Notes: generated by a model not told the origin, from the letters alone. A stretch of 44,725 nt of DNA from Agathobaculum desmolans ATCC 43058 (GCF_000701665.1 NZ_JNJN01000023.1:1-44725), one strand, 5' to 3'; shown: positions 9,284 through 19,057, counted from the first letter of the stretch. Translations and numbers: made by a program.

Positions 9284-9414
9284 GCATTCTTTGATGCTCA
9301 CTGCCCGGTAAGCAGGTCGATAAAAAGACGATGCGCCTGACTCTGTATCCAGAGATATGCGCGTTGAAAAGCTTCACATCCGATGGGAAAACAGTGAGGC
9401 AGGAAGGATTGTTT

Positions 9415-12400
9415 ATGAATCAGAATCAAGACAGAGGGATCGATGCACTCCACGGAGGCCTTGCCGTCTATGACAGGTCTACGGATAGATTTGTGTTTCG
9501 GTATTGCTCTGATACGCTTGTAAAGCTGACCTGCGGCGATCGGTCGGAATTTGAAGCGTTTACCCATGGGGACGCCTTGCAGATCGTTTGTGAGTGTGAC
9601 CGGGAGCAGGTGGAACAAGCCTTGCGCACGGCACGGGAAAAGCATACAGAGCTGAGCGCATATTTTTGGCTGAAAGGAAGAAGCGGTTACCTGATCTGGT
9701 GTCAACTGGCGGGGTGGCCGTCTGGAGAGGATTTTCTGGTGCTGTTCTTCGGGCTGTCTCCGGAGATTCAGCTGTTCCAAAATATTGCCGGCGAAACGGC
9801 GGATGATATCTACGTGATTGCTTCGAAAAGCTATGATCTTTTATGCCAACGGCCTAAAGCGCAAAGGGGAGACGGAAAAAACATTCCCATCCGGGAAATG
9901 CTATGCGGTATTGCACGGCAAAACATCGCCATGTGAGTTTTGCTCTTTACATTCCAGCGACTCCGCTCAGCCGGAAGATACAACGATATACGAGCTGCAC
10001 GGGCGAACCTATGCGACGAGAACCCGGGAGACAGACTGGAATGGAACCCCTGCGTATATAAAATACGTACGCGATATAACGGAGGAGCTTGAAGCGCGAA
10101 AGGCGAAGACGCGGCTTGAACAGTATTTTCAGACCGCAGTAAAATATCTTCCCGGCGGCATGGCTGTGATACGCCATGATGCAGATGGAAGCATCAAACC
10201 GGAGTATCTCTCAGAAGGCTTTTCAGAAATGCTGGATATGTCTCCCGAGGACGCTTGGGCTATGTATCAGGGGAGCGCCCTTGCCGGCGTGCATCCGGAC
10301 GATCAGGCGTTCGTTCAGGAGAATCTGGAGCGCTGTATCAGCGAAAAGCGCGAGAAATATGAGCTTGAGTATCGGCTGCAAAAGGGCGATGGGAAGTATA
10401 TCTGGGTCAAGACTAAGGTATCCGTCATTCAGGGTGACGGCGACTGTGTAAGAGTCTATGCCAATTATCACGATGTGACCGCAGAAAAAAGGTCAAGGAG
10501 CAGCTGCGCCAGCAGTATCAGGAGCAGATCTATCAGCACTACCAGCTGGCTGGGCCGGACGCCTTGATCCTTGGACACTGCAACATCACGAAAAATCAGA
10601 TTCTTGAGATCGTGGACCACACAGACTCCGATCTTCTTTCCATATTTGGCTCGGAACGTGAAAACTTTTTCACCGGACTGGGAACACTGATCACCGATCC
10701 TGCGGAGCGGGAGTTATTTTATTCCAAATATCTCAATGAGCCCTCTCGGAGAGCTTATGCCGCCGGTGACAGGGAGGTCGTCATGCCCTGCTTCATTGCT
10801 CTCCCGAAGCAGCGCGCCGGGAAATATGTCCAATTTAATGTGCGCTTAGTGGAAACACCGGATACAGGGGATATCACCGGTATCCTGACTGTGACAGACA
10901 TCACAAAGAAGGCGATCCGAGATAAGATATTTTTAATGCTGTCCTCTACGAAGTACGACTTGGTGGCTGATGTGGATCTTCTGGCCGGCCGGTATGAGAT
11001 CGTAAGCGGCGGAGATGACAACATTCCAGAGATGTCAGGGTGTTATTCTGAGCGTATCCGGAAGGTAGTGAAAGAAACACTTGTCAAGGGATGGGGAGAA
11101 GACGGATATGTAGAAAATATGCTTGATCCCACCATGATGCTGGAACGGTTAAAGGTGCAGGGCAGTTATTCATTCATCTATTCTCTTCATAATGCCGCTG
11201 GTGAGATCCGGACCAAGAAAATGACGATTTCAGCCATTGATCTGCGGCTCGGGCGGGTCTGCATCATCCGGGCGGATGTGACAGATGTTTTGAACGCAGA
11301 GCGAAAGGCGAAGGAAGAACTTGAACGAGCACTGCGCGAAGCTGAAAACGCGAGTAAAGTGAAAAGCGATTTTCTCTCCTCCATGAGCCACGACATCCGT
11401 ACCCCCATGAATGCGATCGTCGGTATGACGACCTTGGCGCTTGCGAATCTGGATAACACGGACAAACTGGAGGATTATTTGTACAAGATATCTGTGTCCT
11501 CCCAGCATTTGCTCAGCCTGATCAATGACATTCTGGATATGAGCCAGATCGAGCAATCTAAAATACATCTGAACCTTCAGGCTATCCGCATTGAGGAACT
11601 GCTCGGAAACATATCTTCTATTATGACCACGCAGGCAGAAAGTATGGGGCTTTGCTTCAACATTGAGACAGGCGTGTTCCGACATAGCAGGTTTACCGGT
11701 GATGCGCTGAGAATTAAGCAAATCTTAATCAATCTTCTGAGCAACGCATTCAAATTCACACTGGAGGGCGGAACGGTCACCTTCCGTATTGAGGAACTTG
11801 GCGCAGAGAACGGTGAACGTGTACGCTACCGGTTTACCGTTCAGGATACAGGGATCGGTATTAGTGATAAATTACTCAGCCGGCTGTTTGAGCCATTCAA
11901 CCGGAGTGAAAAGGTATCCAAGGTAGAGGGAACCGGCTTGGGATTGAGTATCACCAAGGGACTGGTTGATTTGATGGGCGGTACGATCCAAGTAGAAAGC
12001 AAACAGGAACAGGGAACCAAGTTTGAGGTCGAGCTTGAATTTGACGCGCTCCTTGAACAGGAGCAGCAGCCCCGGAATGTACATGTTGAGGTGGAATCTG
12101 GTGATTTGTCCGGCTATCATTTTCTGCTGGTAGAGGATAATGAGATCAATTCTGAAATACTGGGAGAGCTGCTGCAGATGTGGGGCGCCACATTTACGCT
12201 TGTGTGTAACGGACTTCAGGCGGTTAACGAGTTCAATCAGTCTGAGCCGGAAACATATGATGCAATTTTCATGGATATACAGATGCCGGTGATGAATGGT
12301 TATGAAGCAACAAGAGAAATCCGAAAGCTTGCGCATCCGGACGCTGCATCTATCCCCATTTTTGCAATGACGGCAAATGCATTTGCGCAGGATGTGCGTA

Positions 12401-12513
12401 ACGCTTTGGAGGCTGGAATGAATGCTCACATCTCGAAGCCAGTGGAGATGGATCTGCTGTATAGTACAGTGTCGAAATATTTGAAGAAGAAAACCGATCC
12501 GCCTCAGGATTAA
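9415..12513 (+). pseudogene. Hybrid sensor histidine kinase, frame broken twice
   Basis: Read together, three consecutive frames make one hybrid kinase of about 1,030 residues. The first piece (9415 to about 9840) starts after AGGAAGG. The frame then shifts near 9838-9844 (a CTTTTA run), where SKSYDLL should continue as YANGLKRKGE. It shifts back at the six-A run 10485-10490, where DVTAEK should continue as KVKEQLRQQYQEQ. The third part holds PAS-like sensing, the H-box SHDIRTPMN, the N-box NLLSNAFKFT, DTGIGI, GTGLGLSI and a receiver with phospho-Asp in FMDIQMPVMNG. No membrane segment is evident. Both shifts lie in homopolymers and compensate each other, so they may be sequencing errors, slippage sites or true decay. 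Confidence 0.75.
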
Positions 12514-12607
12514 GAGCGAAAATCATGCGTTTGTTGCGTTTGTATAACTGCTGTGGAGCAGCAAATCGTAAATTGCAGCGCTGTATTACCATCAGAATAA
12601 GAACAGC

Positions 12608-12635
12608 AAAAGGAGATGGATGTCCATCTCCTTTT
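12608..12635. terminator. Bidirectional-looking terminator after the kinase gene
   Basis: Thirteen perfect pairs (AAAAGGAGATGGA with its complement) and a two-base TG gap, with A- and T-runs at the two sides. It closes the signalling cassette 95 bases after the kinase stop codon. Between it and pyrE (12636-12777) I recognise nothing. Confidence 0.8.
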
Positions 12636-12777
12636 GTGCAGTCTGCAGAAAAAAGCCTGATGGTTTTCTTGCATGCTATGCCCCTCCGGAACCTTTCGCC
12701 AGCAGGCTGGATGACAGCTTCAAACGAAAAGGATTTGTTACAGAATATTTTTTAAGCGGGAGGGCTGCTTTTCGTGC

Positions 12778-12806
12778 TTGTGCCTTGGGATAAAGTCTGC
12801 TATACT
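12778..12806 (+). promoter_or_regulatory. Probable pyrE promoter
   Basis: TATACT at 12801-12806 is a good -10; TTGTGC 17 bases upstream is a weak -35. The ATG of pyrE follows 30 bases downstream. No PyrR-type attenuator is visible. Confidence 0.55.
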
Positions 12807-12836
12807 GATAATAAATGAAAAAAAGGTGGAACGATC

Positions 12837-13499
12837 ATGCTTTCAGCTGCGAAAAAGGAATTTATCGAATTTATGATGAGCGCAGATGTATTGCGTTTTG
12901 GTGATTTTACGACTAAATCCGGACGCAAGACCCCGTATTTTGTCAACACCGGCAATTACAAGACCGGATTGCAGAATTCCCGTCTGGGCGAGTTTTATGC
13001 GGCGCTTGTTAAAGAGACCATCGGGGATGCGTTTGATGCGATGTTCGGCCCGGCCTATAAAGGCATCCCGCTGGCAACCTCGGTGTCCGGCGCACTTGCC
13101 CGTAATTACGGCATCGACAAGCCATTTTTCTTCAACCGTAAGGAAGCGAAGGATCACGGCGAGGGCGGCAGCATTGTCGGCTACAAGCCGGTAGACGGTG
13201 ACCGTGTGATCATCATTGAGGATGTGATCACCGCAGGCACGGCAATCCGCGAAACCATGCCGGTGCTGCAGTCCTGCGCGAATGTAAAGGTGACTGATAT
13301 GTTCATTTCGGTTAACCGTTGTGAGGTTGGACAGACCCCGGGCAAGACTGCGGTGATGGAGGTCGGTGAAGCGTTCGGTATCAAGGTGCATGCGCTGGTT
13401 ACCGTGCAGGATATCCGCGAATATCTGGCGGATAAGGAAGAATATGCGCATCTGCTGCCGCTGATGGATGCTTATATGGCGCAGTATTGCGTATTTTAA
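12837..13499 (+). CDS. pyrE: Orotate phosphoribosyltransferase
   Basis: The 220-residue enzyme joins orotate to PRPP to give OMP, the fifth step of UMP synthesis. The PRPP loop VIIIEDVITAGTAIRET lies at about residues 123-139. Other family features are FGDFTTKSGRKTPYFVNTG near the N terminus, GPAYKGIPLA and FNRKEAKDHGEGG, the catalytic loop region. AAGGTGG precedes the ATG. It stands alone here, with a promoter upstream and a terminator downstream, not in a pyr cluster. The size is typical for bacterial PyrE. Confidence 0.95.
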   Translation: MLSAAKKEFIEFMMSADVLRFGDFTTKSGRKTPYFVNTGNYKTGLQNSRLGEFYAALVKETIGDAFDAMFGPAYKGIPLATSVSGALARNYGIDKPFFFNRKEAKDHGEGGSIVGYKPVDGDRVIIIEDVITAGTAIRETMPVLQSCANVKVTDMFISVNRCEVGQTPGKTAVMEVGEAFGIKVHALVTVQDIREYLADKEEYAHLLPLMDAYMAQYCVF

Positions 13500-13579
13500 G
13501 AACCGGGTCGGAATGCATCGATTCGATCAAGATGACGGCGCAAAGCTGCGGCATGCACGATGGCGTAAAGAAGTATGAT

Positions 13580-13610
13580 AAAAACGCTCTGCGGTAAGCA
13601 GAGCGTTTTT
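13580..13610. terminator. Shared terminator between pyrE and the aminotransferase gene
   Basis: AAAAACGCTCTGC and its exact complement flank a GGTAA loop. A- and T-runs on both sides allow it to stop transcripts from both convergent genes. Confidence 0.9.
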
Positions 13611-13612
13611 TG

Positions 13613-14782
13613 TTACAGCGTTTGCAGAAACTTGCGCATGCGGAAGCAGGCCTCCCGCAGATGGTTCATGGAATAGGAATAAGAGATCCGCACGTGTCCC
13701 TCGCCGCTTTGACCGAATGCGTTGCCGGGAACCACTGCGACCTGCTGCTCGCGCAGCAGCCGTTCGCAGAATTCTTCGGAGGACAGCCCGGTTGAAGTAA
13801 TGGAGGGGAACATGTAAAAGGCGCCCTTTGGCTCAAAACAGTCCAGCCCCATATCGCGCAGCTCGCCAAGCAGGTAGCGGCGGCGGATGTCGTACTGAGA
13901 GCGCATGCGCTCGATGTCATCTTCGCCGGTGCGGATGGCTTCGATGCCGGCGAACTGTGCGGTGGTCGGAGCTGACATGATGCCGAATTGGTGGATCTTG
14001 CACACGTGGCGCATCAGCTCGCGGGGACCCATGGCCCAGCCCAAACGCCAACCGGTCATCGCATAGGATTTGGAAAAGCCATCCACCACAATGGTACGCT
14101 CCTTCATGCCGGGCAGTTCTGCGAAGCAGACATGCGGCGCACTGCCGTAGGTCAGGCTGCAGTAGATCTCATCGGACAGAATGGCGATGTTGGTCTCACG
14201 GATCACGGCGGCGATGGCTTCCAGCTCCTCGCGCGTCATGATCGCGCCGGTGGGGTTGTTGGGGTAGGGCAGGATCAGCAGCTTGGTGCGCGGCGTAATA
14301 GCGGCGCGCAGGCAGTCGGGCGTGAGCTTGAATTCATCCTCTACCCGGGTGGGCAGCGGAACCGGTATGCCGCCTGCCATCTGCGTCAGCGGGGTGTAGC
14401 AGACAAAGCTCGGCTCGGGGATCAGAACTTCGTCACCGGGATTGACCAGCGCACGGATGGCGTTGTCGATCGCTTCGGAGCCGCCGACAGTGACGAGGAT
14501 CTCTTTGTCCGCATCGTAGCACAGTTGGTACTTGCGGCGGGTCAGCGCAGCGATCTGGCTGCGCAGTTCGGCAAGACCCCAGTTGGAAGTATAAAAGGTT
14601 TGTCCCTTTTCCAGTGAGCGGATGCCCGCGCGGCGGATCTGCCATGGGGTATCAAAATCCGGCTCGCCGACGCCGAGCGAGATTGCCTCCGGCATCGTGG
14701 CAACCACGTCAAAAAACTTTCGGATCCCCGAAGGTTTGACGCTTTGCACACGGTCGGAAAGAAGGTGTTCGTAATCTACCAT
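13613..14782 (-). CDS. PLP-dependent aminotransferase, class I/II
   Basis: A 389-residue fold-type I aminotransferase. The pyridoxal-phosphate lysine is Lys238 in DGFSKSYAMTGWRLGW. The aspartate that contacts the ring nitrogen is in ILSDEIYCSL (Asp204) and the carboxylate-binding Arg is in HVRISYS near the end. PYPNNPTGA is the usual Asn motif. The substrate cannot be read from the sequence; aspartate, aromatic amino acids or LL-diaminopimelate are possible. Its start overlaps the end of the Lrp-type gene by seven bases, so the regulator probably controls it in response to an amino acid. Confidence 0.9.
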   Translation of the reverse strand: MVDYEHLLSDRVQSVKPSGIRKFFDVVATMPEAISLGVGEPDFDTPWQIRRAGIRSLEKGQTFYTSNWGLAELRSQIAALTRRKYQLCYDADKEILVTVGGSEAIDNAIRALVNPGDEVLIPEPSFVCYTPLTQMAGGIPVPLPTRVEDEFKLTPDCLRAAITPRTKLLILPYPNNPTGAIMTREELEAIAAVIRETNIAILSDEIYCSLTYGSAPHVCFAELPGMKERTIVVDGFSKSYAMTGWRLGWAMGPRELMRHVCKIHQFGIMSAPTTAQFAGIEAIRTGEDDIERMRSQYDIRRRYLLGELRDMGLDCFEPKGAFYMFPSITSTGLSSEEFCERLLREQQVAVVPGNAFGQSGEGHVRISYSYSMNHLREACFRMRKFLQTL

Positions 14783-15267
14783 GCGATCGTGACCTCTCTT
14801 TTATCGTTATCTGAGGGGTCGAATTCCACGCCGTAATCCTTGTATTTTTTCAAGATAAAATGCGTGCCGGTGGAGAGTACGTTCTCCATCGGGGCAAGCT
14901 GTTCGGATACAAAACGGGCGACTTCGCGCATCGAGCGATCTTTAATGATAACGGTCAGGTCAAAGCCGCCGCTCATTAGATAAACGCTTTCCACCTGATG
15001 GTGGGAGTAGATCTGGCGGGCGATCTCATCAAAGCCCATGCCTTTCTGAGGGGTGATCTTGACTTCGATCAGCGCGGTAACGCTTTCCTTGGCAGTTTTA
15101 TCCCAGTCGATTACGGTTTTATAGCCGAGAATCGTGGAGTTGCGTTCAAAGGCGCGGATGGCCTCGGACACTTCCTGTTCGCTGGCGCCGGTCATGGCGG
15201 CAAGCTGTGCGTGGGTCAGGCGAGCGTCCTGGCTGAGCAGGTCGAGCAATTTCTCGGGATGTTCCAT
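14776..15267 (-). CDS. Lrp/AsnC family transcriptional regulator
   Basis: The 163-residue protein has an N-terminal winged helix-turn-helix (LLDLLSQDARLTHAQLAAMT with ASEQEVSEAIRAFE) and a C-terminal RAM ligand-binding domain (VTALIEVKITPQKGMGFDEI and MSGGFDLTVIIKD). Two adjacent ATGs exist. The one at 15267 is eight bases from AGGAGG and is preferred over 15270. The gene is first in a two-gene operon with the aminotransferase, and such regulators usually sense the amino acid that the neighbour handles. An upstream in-frame extension to 15579 runs through the promoter and is not likely coding. Confidence 0.9.
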   Translation of the reverse strand: MEHPEKLLDLLSQDARLTHAQLAAMTGASEQEVSEAIRAFERNSTILGYKTVIDWDKTAKESVTALIEVKITPQKGMGFDEIARQIYSHHQVESVYLMSGGFDLTVIIKDRSMREVARFVSEQLAPMENVLSTGTHFILKKYKDYGVEFDPSDNDKREVTIAW

Positions 15268-15304
15268 CATAACGGCCTCCTGTTTGATAAATGAAATCAG
15301 GTTT

Positions 15305-15334
15305 ATTATACACCTTAGGCGGGCGGTTTGTCCA
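15305..15334 (-). promoter_or_regulatory. Promoter of the Lrp-aminotransferase operon
   Basis: On the minus strand TGGACA (15329-15334) and TATAAT (15305-15310) are 18 bases apart. The start codon is 38 bases downstream. Confidence 0.7.
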
Positions 15335-15511
15335 CAGCCGAATGTAGGGGAATCGGTGCCTTCCCATGCGGCAGCGCGGTCGGCTGTGTGCAGAGATGGA
15401 CGGACCGGCACCCCAACATTTTGCGTAGGTACTGCGGGAAACGGCAAAATCCTGTTGCGCGAAACAGCAAAACGCGGTACAATGATAAGCAGAAAGGTGG
15501 TGCCCGTTTTC

Positions 15512-16213
15512 ATGGCATTCACAGGCTTTTCTGCGGCGGGGATCGACCTGCTGCAGCTCAACCGCCTGCAAAACAGCAAGGAATTTTATGATGCCCATAA
15601 GGATGAAATCAAGCGTCTGGCGATTCAGCCGTTTTATGATCTGATCGAGGAGATCACGCCGGCAATGTTGGAGATCGATCCGCAGTTTGTCGTTACCCCC
15701 GCGCGCATGGTATCGCGTGTGCGGCGGGATACCCGCTATACCAAGGACAAAACCCTGTACCGCGCCAATCTGTGGCTGTTTTTCCGCCGGCCGCGGCGGG
15801 AGCGCGAGTCGGTTCCGTGCTATTATTTTGAAGTGCATCCCGCCTTTTGGCGTTACGGCTGCTGGGGCGCGTGGGGCACGGGCGAAATGCAGGCGCTCCG
15901 TGAAATGATCCTGCGGGAGGATCGCCTGTTCCTCGAAGCCTACCGTGCGGTCAATGCCTGCCCGCAAGTGCAGATCGACGGCGAGCTGTATAAGCGTCCC
16001 AAATATCCGGATGCGAATCCGGCGTATCAAAGCTGGCTTAACCGCAAGGAGATCGGCGCGGATTTTCGGGAAACCGAGGATTTTGCCCCGCTGCTGGATG
16101 GTTCATTCGTTCCGGAAATGGTGCGCACGATGCAGCAGCTTGCGCCGTTTTACCGGCTGCTGCTGGCGGCAAAGGAGCGCGCGGCAGCCGCTGCGCGGGA
16201 GGCATTGTCATGA
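15512..16213 (+). CDS. DUF2461 family protein
   Basis: The 233-residue protein starts with TGFSAAGIDLLQLNRLQNSKE, the usual DUF2461 opening. It contains RVRRDTRYTKDKTLYRANLW and YYFEVHPAFWRYGCWGAW, which are also characteristic. The function is unknown. The start at 15512 is set by this homology; AAAGGTGG lies 12 bases upstream, somewhat far, and GTG codons closer to it are possible starts. Its stop codon overlaps the start of the exonuclease gene (ATGA), so the two are coupled. Confidence 0.85.
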   Translation: MAFTGFSAAGIDLLQLNRLQNSKEFYDAHKDEIKRLAIQPFYDLIEEITPAMLEIDPQFVVTPARMVSRVRRDTRYTKDKTLYRANLWLFFRRPRRERESVPCYYFEVHPAFWRYGCWGAWGTGEMQALREMILREDRLFLEAYRAVNACPQVQIDGELYKRPKYPDANPAYQSWLNRKEIGADFRETEDFAPLLDGSFVPEMVRTMQQLAPFYRLLLAAKERAAAAAREALS

Positions 16214-16869
16214 GATATCTTGCATTGGATTTTGAGACCGGGAATGCTTCGCCACTCAGCGCATGTGCGCTTGGCATCAGTGTTTTCGAGGATGATGTAC
16301 TGGTGCACGAGCAGGTTTCGCTGATCAAGCCGCCGGCAGGAGCGGGCAAGTTCCATTGGGGAAATGTCCGGGTCAATCATATTAAGGAAAGCATGGTGGC
16401 GGATGCACCGGCGTTTGATGCCGTTTGGCGCACGGTGGCGGATCAGGCTGAGGGCAGTGTGCTGGTCTGTCATAACGCGATGTTTGATACCGGCGTACTG
16501 AACGCCTGTCTGGCGCACTATCATCTGCCGGTGCCGTCCTGCCGCTTTGTCTGCACGGTTAAGGTGGCGCGGCGGGTTTGGCCGAAACTGGAGAATCATA
16601 AACTGGACACCGTATCCGCAGCACTGGGGATCCCGCTCGATCACCACGAGGCCGGATCGGATGCCCGCGCGGCGGGACTGATCCTGCAGGCGGCGCTGCG
16701 TGAAACCGGATGCCGCGATGCGGATGCGCTTGCAGTGCGGATCGGGATGCAGCTTGGCCGCATGTCGTGCATGGGCATGGTGCCGTGCAGTATTGCAAAG
16801 GAAAACCGGGGCGGGAAGTCCGCCCGTTCATCCCTTCTGATCAATCAAAAAGGAGAGAGCATATCATGA
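16210..16869 (+). CDS. DEDDh 3'-5' exonuclease (DnaQ-like)
   Basis: The 219-residue protein has the exonuclease motifs of the DNA polymerase III epsilon/RNase T superfamily. Exo I is LALDFETGN (Asp7 and Glu9), Exo II is VCHNAMFDTGVL, and Exo III is DHHEAGSDARAAG, with the His and Asp expected of the DEDDh subclass. The remaining 50 residues have no recognised domain. It overlaps both neighbours by four bases (ATGA at 16210 and again at 16866), which suggests coupled translation. It is too short for a polymerase fusion and may trim DNA or RNA in repair. Confidence 0.88.
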   Translation: MRYLALDFETGNASPLSACALGISVFEDDVLVHEQVSLIKPPAGAGKFHWGNVRVNHIKESMVADAPAFDAVWRTVADQAEGSVLVCHNAMFDTGVLNACLAHYHLPVPSCRFVCTVKVARRVWPKLENHKLDTVSAALGIPLDHHEAGSDARAAGLILQAALRETGCRDADALAVRIGMQLGRMSCMGMVPCSIAKENRGGKSARSSLLINQKGESIS

Positions 16870-17171
16870 AAAATTATCTGGAAAACATCGACCGTGAGGC
16901 ACTGCGCGCCCGTGCAGAACAGATGCTGCGCTATGCAGATGGTGCACGCAGTCAGGCGAGCCGCTGGGCCGATTATTCGGTAACCAAGGCGCAGACCTTT
17001 TCCCTGTTTGATTTTGCCGTTTTGAAGGTGTGTCTGCTGTCGCTGGGCGTATGGCTGGGCGCATGCTTTTCGCGGTTTTTCAAAAAATTCCGCGGCATAC
17101 TGTTTGTAGCTTTCACGGCAAGCTGGCTGTATCTGTTCTGGCGCGTATTCTTTGATGACGATGAGGAATAA
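16866..17171 (+). CDS. Small membrane protein of unknown function
   Basis: A 101-residue protein with a charged, helical N-terminal half (MKNYLENIDREALRARAEQM) and two hydrophobic segments, about residues 57-72 and 78-95, joined by a basic turn (SRFFKKFRG). The C terminus is acidic (DDDEE). AAAGGAGAGAG precedes the ATG, which overlaps the stop of the exonuclease gene. Similar small proteins are annotated as hypothetical in Clostridia. No function is proposed. Confidence 0.75.
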   Translation: MKNYLENIDREALRARAEQMLRYADGARSQASRWADYSVTKAQTFSLFDFAVLKVCLLSLGVWLGACFSRFFKKFRGILFVAFTASWLYLFWRVFFDDDEE

Positions 17172-17210
17172 GCCCCCGGCAGACAGTTAACCAGCGAGAG
17201 GAGTGTCTTT

Positions 17211-18566
17211 GTGCAGGATCCGGACCAGCAGAATAAAATAAAATTCCGCGATCGGCCCCATTATTTTCAATGGGGTCTGACCGCGTTTTGTGTGATCGTA
17301 CTGAGCGTTATTGTGGTGTTTTTGCTGCAATGGCTGCCCGGAATATGGAAGGTTTTCAAAAAGCTTCTGCGCATACTCAGCCCCTTTATTTACGGCTTTG
17401 TGATGGCGTATTTGCTGATGCCTGTTTTCAACGGCTTGTACCGGCGGCTGCAGCCGCGGCTGTCGCAGCGGATGAAAAACGGTACCCGTATTGCTAAGGG
17501 CTTGAGCAGCATCCTGACCCTGCTGATCGGTATTGCAGTGGTTGGCATTTTGTTGTGGATGGTGCTGCCGCAGCTGGTTGTCAGCATATTCTCTCTGCTT
17601 GAATCCATGGACAGCTATCTGGATGAAATATCGGGTTGGGTAGCTGCCCTGCTCAAGGATAATCCGGTCATTGAGCGCAACTTTATGCAGATTTATGACC
17701 AGTTTTCGCGGCAGGTTATCGACTGGGTGCAGAATATTGCGCTGCCGCAGTTGGTCGCCCTGATGACCGGCGTGGTGACCACGGTTTCCGTGCTGATGGA
17801 TCTGCTGATTGGTGTAATTATTGCGCTGTATATCCTGAACAGCAAGGATACGTTTTGCGCGCAGGCGAAAAAGCTGACTTACAGCCTGTTTTCGGTTCGG
17901 CGCGCCAACCGCATTATGAGCCGGGTCAATTATATTCATCGGGTATTCGGCGGCTTTATCACCGGTAAGCTGATCGATTCGCTCATCATCGGCGTGATCT
18001 GCTTTGTAGGGCTGCGGATGATGATCGGCTTTGGTTTGATGACGATGGATCAGTCCTTTGCGCTGCTGATCTCTGTTATCATCGGTGTGACCAATATCAT
18101 ACCGTTTTTCGGGCCGTTTATCGGTGCGATACCGAGCACGATCCTGATCATGGTGATCAGCCCGGTGCAGGCATTGTATTTTGTGATCTTCATTCTGGCG
18201 CTGCAGCAGTTTGACGGCAATATCCTCGGCCCTAAGATTTTGGGCAATTCGACCGGCTTGTCCAGCTTTTGGGTCATGTTTGCGATTTTGCTGTTCGGCG
18301 GTGTGTTTGGTTTTGCCGGCATGGCGGTGGGTGTGCCGTTGTTTGCGGTACTGTACAGCATGGTGACAGAGGGGATCAATTATCTGCTGGAAAAACGCGG
18401 TTTGTCGCAGGATACGAACGACTACCGCGGCAAGAGCCGGATCGATCCGGAAACGCATCACTTTGTTGAGGTGCGTGAGGAAGCGCCTCCGGTTTCAGCC
18501 AAAGAGCGTCGGCGCGCGGCGGAAAAGGCGCGTGCCGCGCAGCAGGAGGAAAAGAAAAAGGACTGA
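17211..18566 (+). CDS. AI-2E family transporter (YtvI/PerM-like membrane protein)
   Basis: A 451-residue integral membrane protein with about eight membrane spans. The AI-2E family signature is in the second half: HRVFGGFITGKLIDSLIIG, NIIPFFGPFIGAIPS, LQQFDGNILGPKILGNSTGL and FGFAGMAVGVPLFAVLYS. Members export small molecules such as autoinducer 2, or act as sodium/proton antiporters; the substrate is unknown here. The C-terminal 70 residues are cytoplasmic, charged and end in a lysine-rich tail. The start is GTG after AGAGGAG. It is the last of a group of four closely spaced genes, and its stop lies inside the terminator stem. Confidence 0.9.
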   Translation: MQDPDQQNKIKFRDRPHYFQWGLTAFCVIVLSVIVVFLLQWLPGIWKVFKKLLRILSPFIYGFVMAYLLMPVFNGLYRRLQPRLSQRMKNGTRIAKGLSSILTLLIGIAVVGILLWMVLPQLVVSIFSLLESMDSYLDEISGWVAALLKDNPVIERNFMQIYDQFSRQVIDWVQNIALPQLVALMTGVVTTVSVLMDLLIGVIIALYILNSKDTFCAQAKKLTYSLFSVRRANRIMSRVNYIHRVFGGFITGKLIDSLIIGVICFVGLRMMIGFGLMTMDQSFALLISVIIGVTNIIPFFGPFIGAIPSTILIMVISPVQALYFVIFILALQQFDGNILGPKILGNSTGLSSFWVMFAILLFGGVFGFAGMAVGVPLFAVLYSMVTEGINYLLEKRGLSQDTNDYRGKSRIDPETHHFVEVREEAPPVSAKERRRAAEKARAAQQEEKKKD

Positions 18567-18586
18567 CCCGCGGGTCAGTCCTTTTT
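18555..18586 (+). terminator. Terminator overlapping the end of the transporter gene
   Basis: A 32-base perfect palindrome (arm AAAAAGGACTGACCCG, no unpaired spacer) ending in a T-run. The stop codon TGA at 18564-18566 is part of the stem. Confidence 0.85.
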
Positions 18587-18590
18587 ATGT

Positions 18591-19016
18591 CTATGGGTTC
18601 GCGGTCGGGGCGGCTGTCATGGCATCGAGCACATTGATCAAGTCCTGCGCGTTTTGCAGGCGATGGTACTCGCATACCAGATAGTCCTTTCCGAGCACAA
18701 AATGCAGCGGCTGCTCATCATAGAGCACATCAATCTCGTATAGCATATCGCCTAACGTGTAGCTGCTCTGATAAACCGGCAGGCGGGTGGCTTTGCAGGA
18801 TGTAAGCTGCCGGATCAGCGTATCGGGGTCGATTCTGTCAGTGATATTTTCGTATGTCAGGGTGTTTTCAGCATCCTGTTCCGTACGCCGGATCATGGAG
18901 ATATGCAGCAGCTCCGGCTGCGGAGCGACCGGATAGGGCGTGTAAAAATACGCTGCCGCGCCGCTGCACAGGAGGGCAGCGCACAGCAGGATCGTGAGCA
19001 GCTTCCGTTTGTTCAT
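18591..19016 (-). CDS. Secreted or membrane-anchored protein of unknown function
   Basis: The 141-residue product begins with MNKRKLLTILLCAALLCSG, a signal peptide or membrane anchor, and has a soluble outer part of about 115 residues. I see no known domain. The start at 19016 follows AAAGGAG; an upstream ATG at 19061 lies in the terminator of pta. The arrangement of short strands (LHFVLGKDYLVCEYHRL) suggests a small beta-rich fold, but that is only an impression. It lies downstream of pta in the same direction but beyond a probable terminator. Confidence 0.7.
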   Translation of the reverse strand: MNKRKLLTILLCAALLCSGAAAYFYTPYPVAPQPELLHISMIRRTEQDAENTLTYENITDRIDPDTLIRQLTSCKATRLPVYQSSYTLGDMLYEIDVLYDEQPLHFVLGKDYLVCEYHRLQNAQDLINVLDAMTAAPTANP

Positions 19017-19057
19017 ATCGGTACACTCCTTTCCCGTGGAAGGGGGATCCATATTAA

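Noticed and set aside
17187-18461. A 424-codon open frame opposite the AI-2E family gene
   Set aside because: His- and Gln-rich antisense translation of a membrane protein gene with no start signal.
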